A DNA stretch of 64,000 nucleotides from Lunularia cruciata (taxonomy: Eukaryota > Streptophyta > Marchantiopsida > Lunulariales > Lunulariaceae): the NCBI GenBank assembly GCA_948567375.1, contig OX419758.1:5089001-5153000 (forward strand), read 5' to 3'. The position numbers and the translations under genes are program-made. Below are positions 34,231 to 44,865 of the stretch, piece after piece (within the stretch, counting starts at the first letter, position 1; the number at the start of each line of letters is the position of its first letter). A model generated the notes under the pieces. That model made no database searches. It was not told the DNA's origin and saw nothing but the letters and a program-made list of their open reading frames with translations.

Positions 34231-34530
34231 TTGAGAGTGCACGAGGTTTTGCCATATGGAGTCCTTGTGTTAGAAGGACATGATGGTGTTGTTTGGAAGG
34301 ATCATGTGCACAATTGTGTGCCATGCCACCTCCCAAACATTGATGGTATTATGGACCCAAGCTTGGCACTTGTACGTGTAGGCTTGAGGTGTATGTTATG
34401 TGGCTCTTTTGGTGGAGCTGCTACTATGTTAGTGTGTGATAGATGTTCAAGAGGATGGCATATGGCATGTATGACTCCTCCCCTCACGGTGGTTCCTCAA
34501 GGACAATGGTTATGTCCTAGATGTGCTTGA
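34231..34530 (+). pseudogene. PHD finger at the C-terminus of element C pol
   Basis: After the integrase tail the same frame gives a C4HC3 zinc finger. CMLC is at 34390-34401, CDRC follows 12 residues later, then WHMAC, and QWLCPRC at the end (last Cys 34522-34524, stop TGA 34528). The spacing CX2C-X12-CX2C-X4-HX2C-X14-CX2C, with a Trp two residues before the last pair, fits a PHD finger, usually a reader of histone H3 tails. It occupies the place taken by the chromodomain in chromoviruses, so a targeting role is inferred. The finger itself is free of stops. Confidence 0.88.
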
Positions 34531-34698
34531 CCTATAGCTAGTTCATTCTTTATATGGTATAGATTGCAGACAGGCAACTAACGATGGGGCTCCATAGCAC
34601 CCGGCCTCCTGATCTTTGCCCATTAGAAGGTATATCATATACTTAGAGTAGATGGCTATCTGGAGTTAGAGGGACCTAACCGCTAGCTAGGGGGCAAT

Positions 34699-37170
34699 TG
34701 TGGCACTTTAGAGTCTATGTATGACTTGTGTGTGAGTTGTGCTTCTATAGTGTATGATGTTGACAGCGATGTATGTTGTGTAGCGATGTATATGCACACG
34801 AAAAATGAGATGTCATGAAATGTCATTCAATTGGAGTTGGAAATAGATTATTCCTCAAAGCTTATGCTAGTATTTTCAAAAGAGATTGTTGCATCAAATC
34901 ATATCCCTCCATAAATCATGAGCCAATGAGATTTTACAAAGTAGTTGGTTGTGCTTCTATCTAAACCTATATGAAATTTGGAATTTTAATTTGATCTCAA
35001 TCCGTGGATATGGATCAATTCCCAAGTTGGGCTAATTTTTTAGCCCAACAAACCTAGGTATACTTGATCCAAGACTCCAAATTCTCTATTTAAATAACTC
35101 ATATGAAAAATTTTCACACAAGTACAAGACTTAGCCACCAACAATAAAATAAACTTTAATAGTCTGATTAGAACCAAAGTTTGAGAAGTGACCAAAACTC
35201 CAAACCTGATCATAATCTCCTCCCTAACACTATGATTTTCAATACTCCAATTTAAATTGATGAGATCAGATTTTAGATCAAATCGAAATTGGAATTTCCT
35301 TAGCTCAACATGACCATTAGTTTTTCTACTCCCCAAAGTCACTAACAGATCATGAAAGTATGATGGAACTCCTCAAATTTATACAACTAACCCCCCTTGC
35401 TTTGATTAATCATATTGCATTCAAACTTCACTCAATCTCTTGCTTCTTATCTCCAAACCATACCATGTAAGCTCCTCTCTCCAACTATGGTCTTTTCTTC
35501 CCAAATACTTTTCCTAAATTTTCTCAAAACATCAAAAACCTCCCAACTTCTCTTATTGAGATTCAATTCTTGCTGTTTTGTCATTTATTATTCTCCTTTT
35601 GACACATGGACACCAGAACTCCACCTTGAAGCCCTTGAATGAAATTAAGTATTTCTCCTTCTAAAAGAGCACATGAATTTTCAAGTCCCAAACCTATCCA
35701 TAATTAAGCATAAGAAGGACAATAAGACCCAAGCTCATCATCAATGCCATAAACACAAACCCAAAATGTGCTACAATCCAAGCTCAAAAGTAATCATGAT
35801 GCAAAAATCTGAAGCTTGATGAGAAAAGGATTCAAAAGTGGTAGATCAGGAGCATGGACCATCTCTTGTTCCAATTCTTCTTTGAAGCTCTAGCTCCCAC
35901 ACTCTAATACAATTCTCACTCTCAATATAATTCTCTCACTTGCAATTCCGAAAACTAAAACACACCCCATCTATGAAATCTCTACCTATATACATCAAAG
36001 CCCTCAAAGAGGACACAAAGAACACACATGGCAAATCACTTAAATGTACATAGATTGCTCATATAGCAATAGCTCAACCGTGGGATCTATTGTACGGTCA
36101 ACCAACCTTATTGCTACCATATTGCTAATCAACCAACCAACGGTATTGTTATCTCATTAGTGGGATCTATTGTACAAACTACTCTTTCATTGGCTATGCA
36201 AGCCACAACATGACACCATCCACCAATCCAACACATCCTTGAAACTCTTTTGGTGCAAAAGCATTTGAAATTATAACTCTCTTTTTTATCAAGCCAAGCA
36301 ACATCTTTCCCAAGAGTAGATACAATAGTTGACATGAATTTTTTTAAATTTTGTTTTAGATCCTAAACTATTACCACAAAAATCTGTGCTCCTTATCATT
36401 TCTACTATGTTTAAACAGATCAAGTGTTGCTACCAATTGAACCCACATAGGGGTTTAGATCTTTCATTAATCTCTCTTTTTGAAAAAATCATGGTCTCTA
36501 ATGAGGTCAAGTGAACAATTAAAGATTCAACCTCCATTTTCACTAGCTATCTTAATGAATAGAGATCAAGATGTCTAAAACTTCAAGATCTATAAACTTC
36601 TACTAGTTCACTGTTGTCTTCTATATTAGAATCAAAGTTACTCCATTTTTCATCCTATTTTCTTAATCCAAACTTGTCCAATCCCCCTCATCCACTTCTC
36701 ATTCATGAAAGTAAAGCTCACCTTCCCCTTCTCTAGTGGAAATTTGCTTCCGCATGCATTTCTTAATTTGCCCTATGGGATGGGAGAGTGCCAAGTCTTG
36801 TGGACCTTGCCTTGCATGGCTAGTGCCATCTCAGCCAATGGGATTGGGCTTTCCACATTCCAACTACAAATGACAAGGATCCCTCAATCTCACTTTTATG
36901 ACATGCTTTGGTCTCCCACAACTTACATGGCAATGATGAGTAGTATATTGGCATGCAAAAGATAGGCTCATGTGGTTTAGGACCGATGTGTTCAGCCCCA
37001 TTGACATAACTATGGGTGACCTCATGAACAGAGCTTTCAGCTTAAAGAAATAGTCCAAGAAACTCTAGAATGGTCTAGTTTGGGCAAATTTAAGGCACCA
37101 AGCAATAATCAGGGCATAAAAGCATGCCGTTGTCATAGGGAAACTAATACACATGTACCATTGGTGCTAG
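34699..37170. other. Anonymous region right of element C
   Basis: TGTGGCACTTTAG at 34699 could start a 3' LTR of C, but I could not match it convincingly to the left side. From about 34850 the DNA becomes AT-rich with no recognisable genes. GTGGGATCTATTGTAC occurs twice (about 36079 and 36161). Confidence 0.4.
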
Positions 37171-37379
37171 TTGGTGTGAGCCTTCTTCTTTCTTTATTCA
37201 TGCTATAGTGCACTCGGGGGTTTTATGTTATGGTGAAACCGGAAGTTGTTTTGTGTTTTTGTTAGCTCAAGGATTTTCTTTTATGTTACATAAGCTTGGT
37301 GCTTATCTGTATGTCACTTAAGCGCAGGAGTTTTTTTATGTTACGGAGGTCTCAAGAGTATTTTAGTTAGTGGTAGCAG

Positions 37380-39430
37380 CAAGGGGTTTTGGAGCTTCGA
37401 GAGAAAAGCCTGAACAGGTCTGCAAAAGGAAAAGAGAAGGAGGAGAGTATTGAAAGGAGTGTGGAGTAGGAAGGAAAAAGGACTTCGAGAAGGAGAAAAA
37501 TATAGGAGTTAGTGATGGGGGAGAAGAGAAAAGAGGAACAGGGAGAATAGGAAGAATTAGGACAAAAATAGGGTTGTGGGGTTTAATGAAAAATGTTAAA
37601 GAGGAGAGCACTAAGGAGGGAAAGGTATCATCAAAGGGTTTGGGGCCAAGGGGTGAGAGCAATAAGGAGGGAAAGGAATCATCAAAGGGTTTGGGGCCAT
37701 GGGGTGAGACCCCGGAGGTATGCAGGAAGAAGAGAATTTTTTTTGGTGAGACTTCTGTAGGAGTGATGCATCAAGAGAATTGGCAGAACAGTGAATCATC
37801 AAAGGGAAGTTTTGGCTAGGCAGAAGGATTTTAGGGGTTTGGAAGGACATTGATTTCTTGAAGGAGGAACTGAGAAAACAGGAGAAAAGGATCAAAAAGT
37901 TAGAGAGTTTGGACAGGAGGAGAAGTCCCAAAGGAAGGATTGGGGGGTTTCTCGAGGAGTAACAGAACAGGTCGGGAGAGAAGGAGTCGGATGGACAGGA
38001 CATTCATGAACAAAGGGAAAAAATCTTGAAGGGTCTGGCAGTAGAGAGAATTTTAGAGAGGAGTGAAGTTGTTTGGAGAGAACGCGAACATGAAGTTTTT
38101 GGGACAAGAGTGTGAGGGCTTTTGGGAGAAGGGCAGGAAGTGAATTGCATTGGGAAAGAGTGTGAGGGTTTTGAGAGAATGTGAAGACCAGTTATGATTT
38201 TAGAAGAGAATGTGAAATTGTTTAGAGGAAAGAATGTGAAGACCAATAATGCATTTGGAGAAGAATTTAAGGTTTAGGAGAAGAGAAGTTTTCAGGAGAT
38301 TGTGTTATCATTCAAAGGAAAAAATGTGAAGACCAGTTATGCTTTTGGAAGAGAGTGTGAAATTGTTCGGAGGAAAGAATGTGAAGACCAGTAATGCATT
38401 TGGAGAAGAATGTGAGGATTTCAAGAGAAGAACAGAGCTGGAGAGCAGAAGAAGGACAGAGAAGTGATATTTTTTGGGAGAGAAAGTAAAGACCTGTTAT
38501 GCTTTCGAGAGAATGACAGAAATGTGATATTTTTGGGAGAGAATGTGAAGCTGTTAAGAGAGAATGAGAACGGGATGATTTTGGGAGAGTGTGTGATGCT
38601 TTAGAGAGTGAATGTGAAGCTCTTTGAGAATGGCAGTGGTAGTGATGCATTTGAGAGAAGTTATGCTTTTTGAGATATTTGAAGATTGTGAAGAACAAGT
38701 AGGGTTTTAGGAGTTGACAGAATTTTTGGGACAAGAATAGGAAGTGAGTTGCTTTGAAGAAGAATGTGAGATTTTGGGAGATGAATAGGAAGTGATTTTC
38801 TTTTCTTGGGAAAGAAAGTAACATGATTTTAGGAGAAGGATAGGAAGTGATTTGCTTTTTGGGAAAGAGTATGAGAGATGATTTTGGGAGAATGACAGAG
38901 ATGTTTTTGGAAGAATGATAGAGAAGAGAAGAAGACATTAAGATTCAATGGAAGCAAAAGGTAGTAAGCTGATAGGAAGAGAAGGAGAGTGAATTCTCAA
39001 AGGAAGTGTGACTGAGATGGGGAGAAGAAGGAGTAATAGTGATAGGGTTTCTGGAAGATGAAAGGGGTTTGGAAAATAATTCAAGTGACCAGGAATGTTG
39101 AGAGAAAGCTTCAAAAGAGTCTTTTGCAGCAATTGGACAGTTAAGGGGTTTGGGAAATGTTTGAGTGACCACGAGGGTTTAAGGATGTTCCATGAGAGGG
39201 TCTTTCATTGAGAATAAAACTGGAGAAGGAGAGAGAATTTTGCAAGAAGGAATAGTGTGGATGTAGGAGTTGGGAAGGCTGGACAATGAAAAGTCTTTCG
39301 CTTGAATGTTGCCAAAGAGTGTGAGAGGAAGGGAGAAGGTCAGAAGGGTGAAGTCCCAAGGAGAATTTGCCAGATAGAGAGAGGACGTGGGGTGAGACAG
39401 TTGCGACAGAATAGAAAGAATAGATTGTAA
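37380..39430 (+). repeat. Long GA-rich tract with nested tandem repeats
   Basis: About 2 kb of purine-rich plus strand built from units such as GAATGTGAAGACCAGTTATG. A 51 bp unit is duplicated at 37613-37713. A roughly 145-160 bp unit recurs with starts near 38178, 38323 and 38483. The long minus-strand frames here (up to 208 codons at 38312-38938) are Ser/Leu/Phe-rich products of this composition and not genes. The flanks resemble neither LTR family in this window. Confidence 0.7.
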
Positions 39431-39748
39431 GAGATAGGGGTTAGAACTTGGTTGATTTTGTTCTTCTGTTATGCTTGGACAGTTGGAACCTTGGTGTGAT
39501 CAATGTTTGGTCTGGAGTTGATTATTTCTTCCCAAGATTGTAAATTGCAAAGCTTGGTGTTGTGATGCATTTGTGGTTCTCCATGGTTAAAAGTGAATAT
39601 TTTGATTTGTGAAAGTGTCAAGGGAGGACTCTATTCTAAGAGCTCCCAGTCATGTTACATAGACAAATCCTCTCCACTGGCTGGTCACGGTGATCCAAAA
39701 CTGGGCATAAGGGTTATGACTCATCAGACAAAATTCACCACCACCCCG

Positions 39749-41646
39749 TGTGACAACCCGGCAAATATCACTTTTGCGGTAATCGGGTAAGTAAAGTTTG
39801 TTCCTATAGAGATACAAGTCAGAAATGTCTAAATACAAAGTCAAAGTAACAATTGCAGTTTTTCGTGGTTGCATCTTTAATCTCTCAAGTAGAAACCACA
39901 CCCAGAAGAGAGTAACAAGCACTGATTCTCAGTCTTGTCATGAAATTAACACTCCTTAATCACAACTCCATCAATTCTTTCCAAATAATCTTGATTGTGA
40001 TGATTCAGGCTCTCCCAAAAATGGCACTTCACTGCAAAATGACTTCACCTCAGAATTGTGTTCCACCCCTGCACTGAAGGCACAACTTCCTCAATCAAAA
40101 TTGCTTCACATCAACTTTGCATTGCACTCACAAATGCAAAATACTACCAACACTACAATTCCTCTCAGATCTATCAAGGCATTGCTCTGATTGCACTTCA
40201 CTCAAGATCAAACACACAAAATGAAGATCAAGGCTGCGGAATCCAACATCCAACAAGCATACTGACTTGCATCTCAAATTTCTCCACACACTCAAAAACA
40301 CAAACACAAAGTTGATACTCGGAATCAAGCTCAAGCAACAAGCACTGCTTCACAGCACTTTGCTTTATCTATTCTCAAAAATTATGAGCACTGAACAACA
40401 TCTGACTATGAATGCCACTCTTAAATAGTGAAGCAAATGACAATTATCTTCCTAATGTACCTCTTCCTTATGACTCTATAAACCTACAGATCCAAAATGA
40501 CAATGCACCTCTTCATATCTGCCTATTCACATCTCAAATCGGTTACTAATCCGATCCGATGTCTACTCCTTCTTTGGCTTTCAAACTCAATCCTGAAGTA
40601 ACTTTACTTTCTACTACTCTATCCTTGGGTTTCACAACTCCTAATTCCTCCACTAATTCTAACACTTCTCCTTCCTGATTTGCAATTCCTATCATAATTA
40701 AGCCTTTTAAATCTCTATCTCCCAACCTATTCTTCTCTAAAGTGTCAAATGTCAAATCCGAAGACACTTGCACTCCTATCTCTCTTACTTTGGGTCTAAC
40801 TACTATCAATTCCTTTACTAATTCTATTGGATCATCATCAAAAATTGTAATTGAAAGCATGAATACATTATCTACACCTTCAATTTGTAACCTACTTTCC
40901 CCTAATCACTCATGTAACTAACCCGAAGACACTTACTGTCTGATCATGCACTTTGGGTTTATTCACTACTGCTACTTCTCCTTCAATTCATGTTCTATCT
41001 TCAATCAGAACTAAAATTGAAGTCATGTGTATCTTAACTATCTTCTTTCCCTACTCTAACTTCCTCTGATCCCTCTGGCAAAACTCCCAAAGTCACCTTC
41101 ACTGCACTCTGTCTGACTTCCTTGGGTTGAATCATCATATTTGTCTTGAGGCAAAGTCTTTAGACCCAAAGTCATGTAAACCCAAAGTCCGAAGTCACAT
41201 TGACCCGAAGACACCAAACTACTCTTCACATTTACTTTGAAAATTTCAAATGCTTGTAACTTTTTCTGTAGACCTCCAAACTTTTCAATTTTTGTGGCAA
41301 TGGAAAGCCCTGAACGAGATGCTTCCAACGAGATATAGCACGCTTTATTTGGACTTGTAGACACTAAGATATGCCCCCCCTCCCCCCGCAAGAATCTTGA
41401 ACTGCAACTTCTATTTCTCCTTCGGGTTTGCAATCCTTCAACGTTTGATCTGCGTTTTTTATCCTCCTCTGATACAAAGTAAGCTTCTTCAGATCTGATC
41501 CAATCCAAGTCCTCCTTCCTCTAACACAAAGTTGACTTCCTCGAGCTTGATCAAAACATTGGTTTCCCATCATTTCTTCTCCATTTGGTTTCAACAAGGC
41601 ACTTCTTCTTCAACACTCATCCAAAATGAAAAATGTGGGTACCACA
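39749..41646 (-). mobile_element. Solo LTR of the 1.9 kb gypsy LTR family
   Basis: 1898 bp, plus-strand start TGTGACAACCCGG and end GGTACCACA (TG...CA on both strands). The exact 5-bp target duplication CCCCG is at 39744-39748 and 41647-41651. It aligns along its length with 13668-15574 in opposite orientation. No internal sequence remains, so it is a recombination-derived solo LTR. TATA-like CTATTTAAGAG lies on the minus strand near 40420-40430. Confidence 0.95.
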
Positions 41647-41651
41647 CCCCG

Positions 41652-42577
41652 TTAAGTATAAACCCAACATTAACTAACTTGAACATTAGTTAGTGGACCT
41701 TGATAAACAAGAATTTTTGAACAAACCTAGCTCAAGAAACCATTAAGAGGGGACCGCCGTCCAAGCAAGAGTAAAAGAATAGGAGCCTGAATACCAAAGT
41801 GTGAGCCATTGACAAACAGAGCCATCTAAGCACGAGCAGCCAGGTGTCCATCACACTCTCAAGACCAACAATCCCCGCGATACCATATGACAAAAATATA
41901 TATATTCTCTTTGTAAGCACATAATTCATTTACTAATGTTTGTTGGATGGTACAACATGTGTATCTTAGACTCTTGCCCAACAGAATTAAACATTTCTCA
42001 CAAGAAATGAAAGCAATACAAGCCCAATGAAACAATTCTCACAAGGAATTAAGACATACAAGAAATATAGTAGAGAAGTAGTCTCCTACCACAAAGTTTT
42101 CTTTCTTTCAGCCCTTGGGTTTTAGGTCCATTATATTTCAAAAGAGAATAATAGCTCAATTTCATATAGCTACAACACTTGTATTATATTTTAAGATTCC
42201 AATTCAAACTACACTTACGTAATTGAATTCTACATGTTAATTAAGAGTTACAAGAGAAGCCCCATAACCCATAAACCATTGCAGCTCACTAAAATCATGA
42301 TATGCAAATATTTATTGGCTATGAGATCTTCTACATAAACAAATAGAGTACCTCTGTATGTTACATATAAAGAATTTTATGGGCAAAACTTATTTATATG
42401 ATCTTTTTGTATAGTGAAAAGACCTATTTGAAACACCCTCATCAATTTTTATTGGTAAGGGTATGATTTCCTTTGACCTAAACCATCCCTTAGATATGGA
42501 GGATAGCAATGTGAGAGATATTGCTCTATATTGCACTATCTTTGTAGAAGATTTGAACTTGTCCAAAAGCAACAATC
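41652..42577. other. Anonymous AT-rich spacer
   Basis: No coding or repeat structure recognised between the solo LTR and the PIF/Harbinger element. Confidence 0.4.
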
Positions 42578-42929
42578 GGCCACATGCATGCAAAAAGAAG
42601 TGTTTCTGATCCAGATACTATTGGTTTCAGCTAAACCTAGGTTAAACCCAATTCAACATGGTTCATAAAGCACCGCATGATCTAAATCAATGTGGTTTAA
42701 ATCACATGCAATTGCAAAAAGAAAAATTAAATCAGATAGATTGATATTGAAATTATTTTGCCTTTTTTGAGAAGAAATGGATGGGTAGGAGGAGTATCAT
42801 GCAACATGTGACTATCCACATGTTTATATTTATTGGAAAATTCATTTTGGATCTTATCTAACTCCACAATGTCTGACTCGATTTAAAAACGGAAGTAATT
42901 TGCCAGTGAATAACCATTCAACTCAAAGC

Positions 42930-43588
42930 AAAATGGACTTTTGCAAAAGAAGAAATTCTCACCATTGTGGTTTGCAAGCAGAAATTCAAGTTATTAGAAA
43001 GCAACACCAAGAAGGTATCACATGCAAAACAAACTTGGAAAACAAGTCATTGATTGGCTTAATGTAGAGCTTTACGTTGTGCACAAATCCATCAAGCAAG
43101 TTCAAGTTAAATAGAAGAACCTCAAAAGACAAGGCTCACAATCACAAGCCAAGGAGAAATGGGAGAGAAGAGCAACTAGAGGAGGTACACCTAGTCCACA
43201 ATCATTTGTGCACAAACAAGAGGTCATGGAGATCATTGGAAATAATTTAAAGCCTTATGAAAATGATGTCAATGATGATTTTGGCCATCACTTCTCAAAG
43301 GAAACTATTAATGTCTCCCACAAAGTCAAACCACCAATGGTCTACACTATCAAGAGGATCAAGAGAGAAATAATGGATTATGCTCAAAAAATTTGGCAAT
43401 TAGAACATGATGCTTATCTCAAGAAAATTGATCTAGAGATGGATCTTGTAAGGAAGGAACACAAACTCAAGAAGCAAAAACTTGAGTTGGAAATTCATAA
43501 AACTCAACAAGAGATACAAAATCTTTCCATGCACAATGTTAAAGTTCTTAATGTAACAACTCAATGTAATGATTTTAATCTCTAATAA
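42930..43588 (+). pseudogene. PIF/Harbinger ORF1-like protein (Myb-like plus coiled coil)
   Basis: Around 42928 the plus strand reads KWTFAKEEILTIVVCKQKF, the start of a Myb/trihelix domain (WT..E...). QVQVKxKNLKRQG follows after stops and shifts. The intact frame 43208-43585 (125 aa) ends in a charged helix (DLVRKEHKLKKQKLELEI), as in ORF1 proteins that partner the transposase and bind the termini. The first half is broken; the last 125 codons are open. Confidence 0.55.
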
Positions 43589-43609
43589 ACTGAACATTCT
43601 CAAAATGAT

Positions 43610-44460
43610 TTCTTATAATTGTTGCATCCATTGATTTTCCTATTGTGAAATTTCTTGAGAATGATTTGGCCGCTTGCTTCTCAACTTGATGAAAGTTAAT
43701 TCCTTGTCCATTTTTATTTTGCCTGCAACTTCTCCTTTCTTGATAAGAATATTTCAAATGACTCCACATGAAATAATCATTCTCATCAACATTAAAATTT
43801 TGACTTGCATGTTGGATGATCAGCATGCAAGATTTGATTTCCAAGCCCTAAATGTCCTCTCAATGACATATTGTGTAGCCAAATGAGCATAATTGTAGGT
43901 CTTTTCAAAGTGCAATTGTGGATTCAAATATGGAATCATGAGATATTTCTTGCACCCATATCTAGCATCTCCAATGAGCCATCCCTTGATATTCTAAATT
44001 ATAAAATTTAACACATAGAACTTTCATTAAAAATGCATGCATCATGAGTGTTTCTTGGTCAATGTGCTACTATGTTTAGGAATTCCACCTTAGCTTCATA
44101 AATAGCCATAATATTTTTGCAAATCTTGTTTTTGCATCCACAAAATTGCTTGTGATTTTGAATTCCTTGTACTAGTCCATTGATTAGTATACCATTAGCT
44201 GCTCCAATCAATCTTGGAAATCTCTTTATGTTGGCAAATTTGTCACATTGCTTGTGAAGGCTCTCTAGATTGATGAATTGGATGAATCTTTGCTTGAGTC
44301 TTGCTACGTTGTCCATTGTGCATGCAAAAATTCTTGCTATTGTAAATTGATAAACATTGAATATATTGCTCATAACCATTTGAAATAATCCCGTGCTCAA
44401 GACTCTTATTGTAATGAGTGTTTGATCATTGGATCAATTGGTTGCACACAATTTGAGTTT
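43610..44460 (-). pseudogene. Harbinger-type transposase remnant
   Basis: The frame 44059-44400 reads FPRLIGAANGIL then FLNIVAH. After shifts the minus strand continues HWPRNTHDACI, GWLIGDARYGCKKYLMIPYL, YNYAHLATQYVIERTFRAWK. These are the successive DDE blocks of PIF/Harbinger transposases. The second Asp (GDARY) and the Glu (VIERTF) are present. The first Asp position (IGxxDG) is Asn (IGAANG). Frameshifts also disable it. Confidence 0.75.
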
Positions 44461-44865
44461 GCTCGTAGGTCTTGCTTGATCATTAAACATAATTCTCTTA
44501 ACAAATTATTGGACATATGGTATTGCTTGTGAAATTATTCTTGGTCCAATGATCCTATGTGTTGTTTGCTATCCAATCTTGCTCCATCTTTTTGCATGCA
44601 ATATTTTTATCATTGTGATCTAAGAAATCCAAATCAAAGTCCATGCTTATTATCTATATTTTGTGTGAAATGATTGTTTGCAAATTAAAAGTTCATCTCT
44701 TGAACTTGTTTGAACCTCCTCATTTTGAGCTCAAGCTATGTGGTTCAAGTTCAAGTTCTGATTGGATCCAAACATTTTCTATAATTACAAGCAAGTTGAT
44801 ATTAGTTATTAAAATTGAACCCGTTTATGCTTCTATCCTAATTTGAAAAATCTTTGCATGCGGCC

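Larger units (their letters stand above)
25842..34698 (+). mobile_element. Ty3/gypsy element C with DNA methyltransferase and PHD finger
   Basis: The plus strand holds, in order, gag with two zinc knuckles, protease, C5 cytosine methyltransferase, RT, RNase H, integrase and PHD finger, ending at a purine-rich tract (CTAGGGGGCAAT) just before 34699. The region is visibly richer in G than its neighbours. The left boundary is uncertain: a possible LTR start TGTAGTGCC lies at 25842, and a possible primer-binding region (TGGTGGCAGAG) at about 26844. A clear LTR pair and target duplication were not found, so the ends may be eroded. All frames carry stops. Confidence 0.85.
42578..44865. mobile_element. 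PIF/Harbinger-type DNA transposon
   Basis: A Myb-like ORF1 (plus) and a Harbinger-type transposase (minus) converge at about 43.59 kb. Candidate inverted termini are GGCCACATGC at 42578 and GCATGCGGCC ending at 44865, which match over nine of ten bases, and GGCC starts are common in this superfamily. The expected 3-bp target duplication (TTA/TAA type) is not evident, so the ends are provisional. The 2.3 kb length fits an autonomous-type element. Confidence 0.65.

Noticed and set aside
38312..38938. 208-codon minus-strand frame in the GA-rich tract
   Set aside because: It is a Ser/Phe/Leu-rich translation of the pyrimidine strand of a repetitive tract, with no domain and repeated blocks that mirror the DNA repeats.
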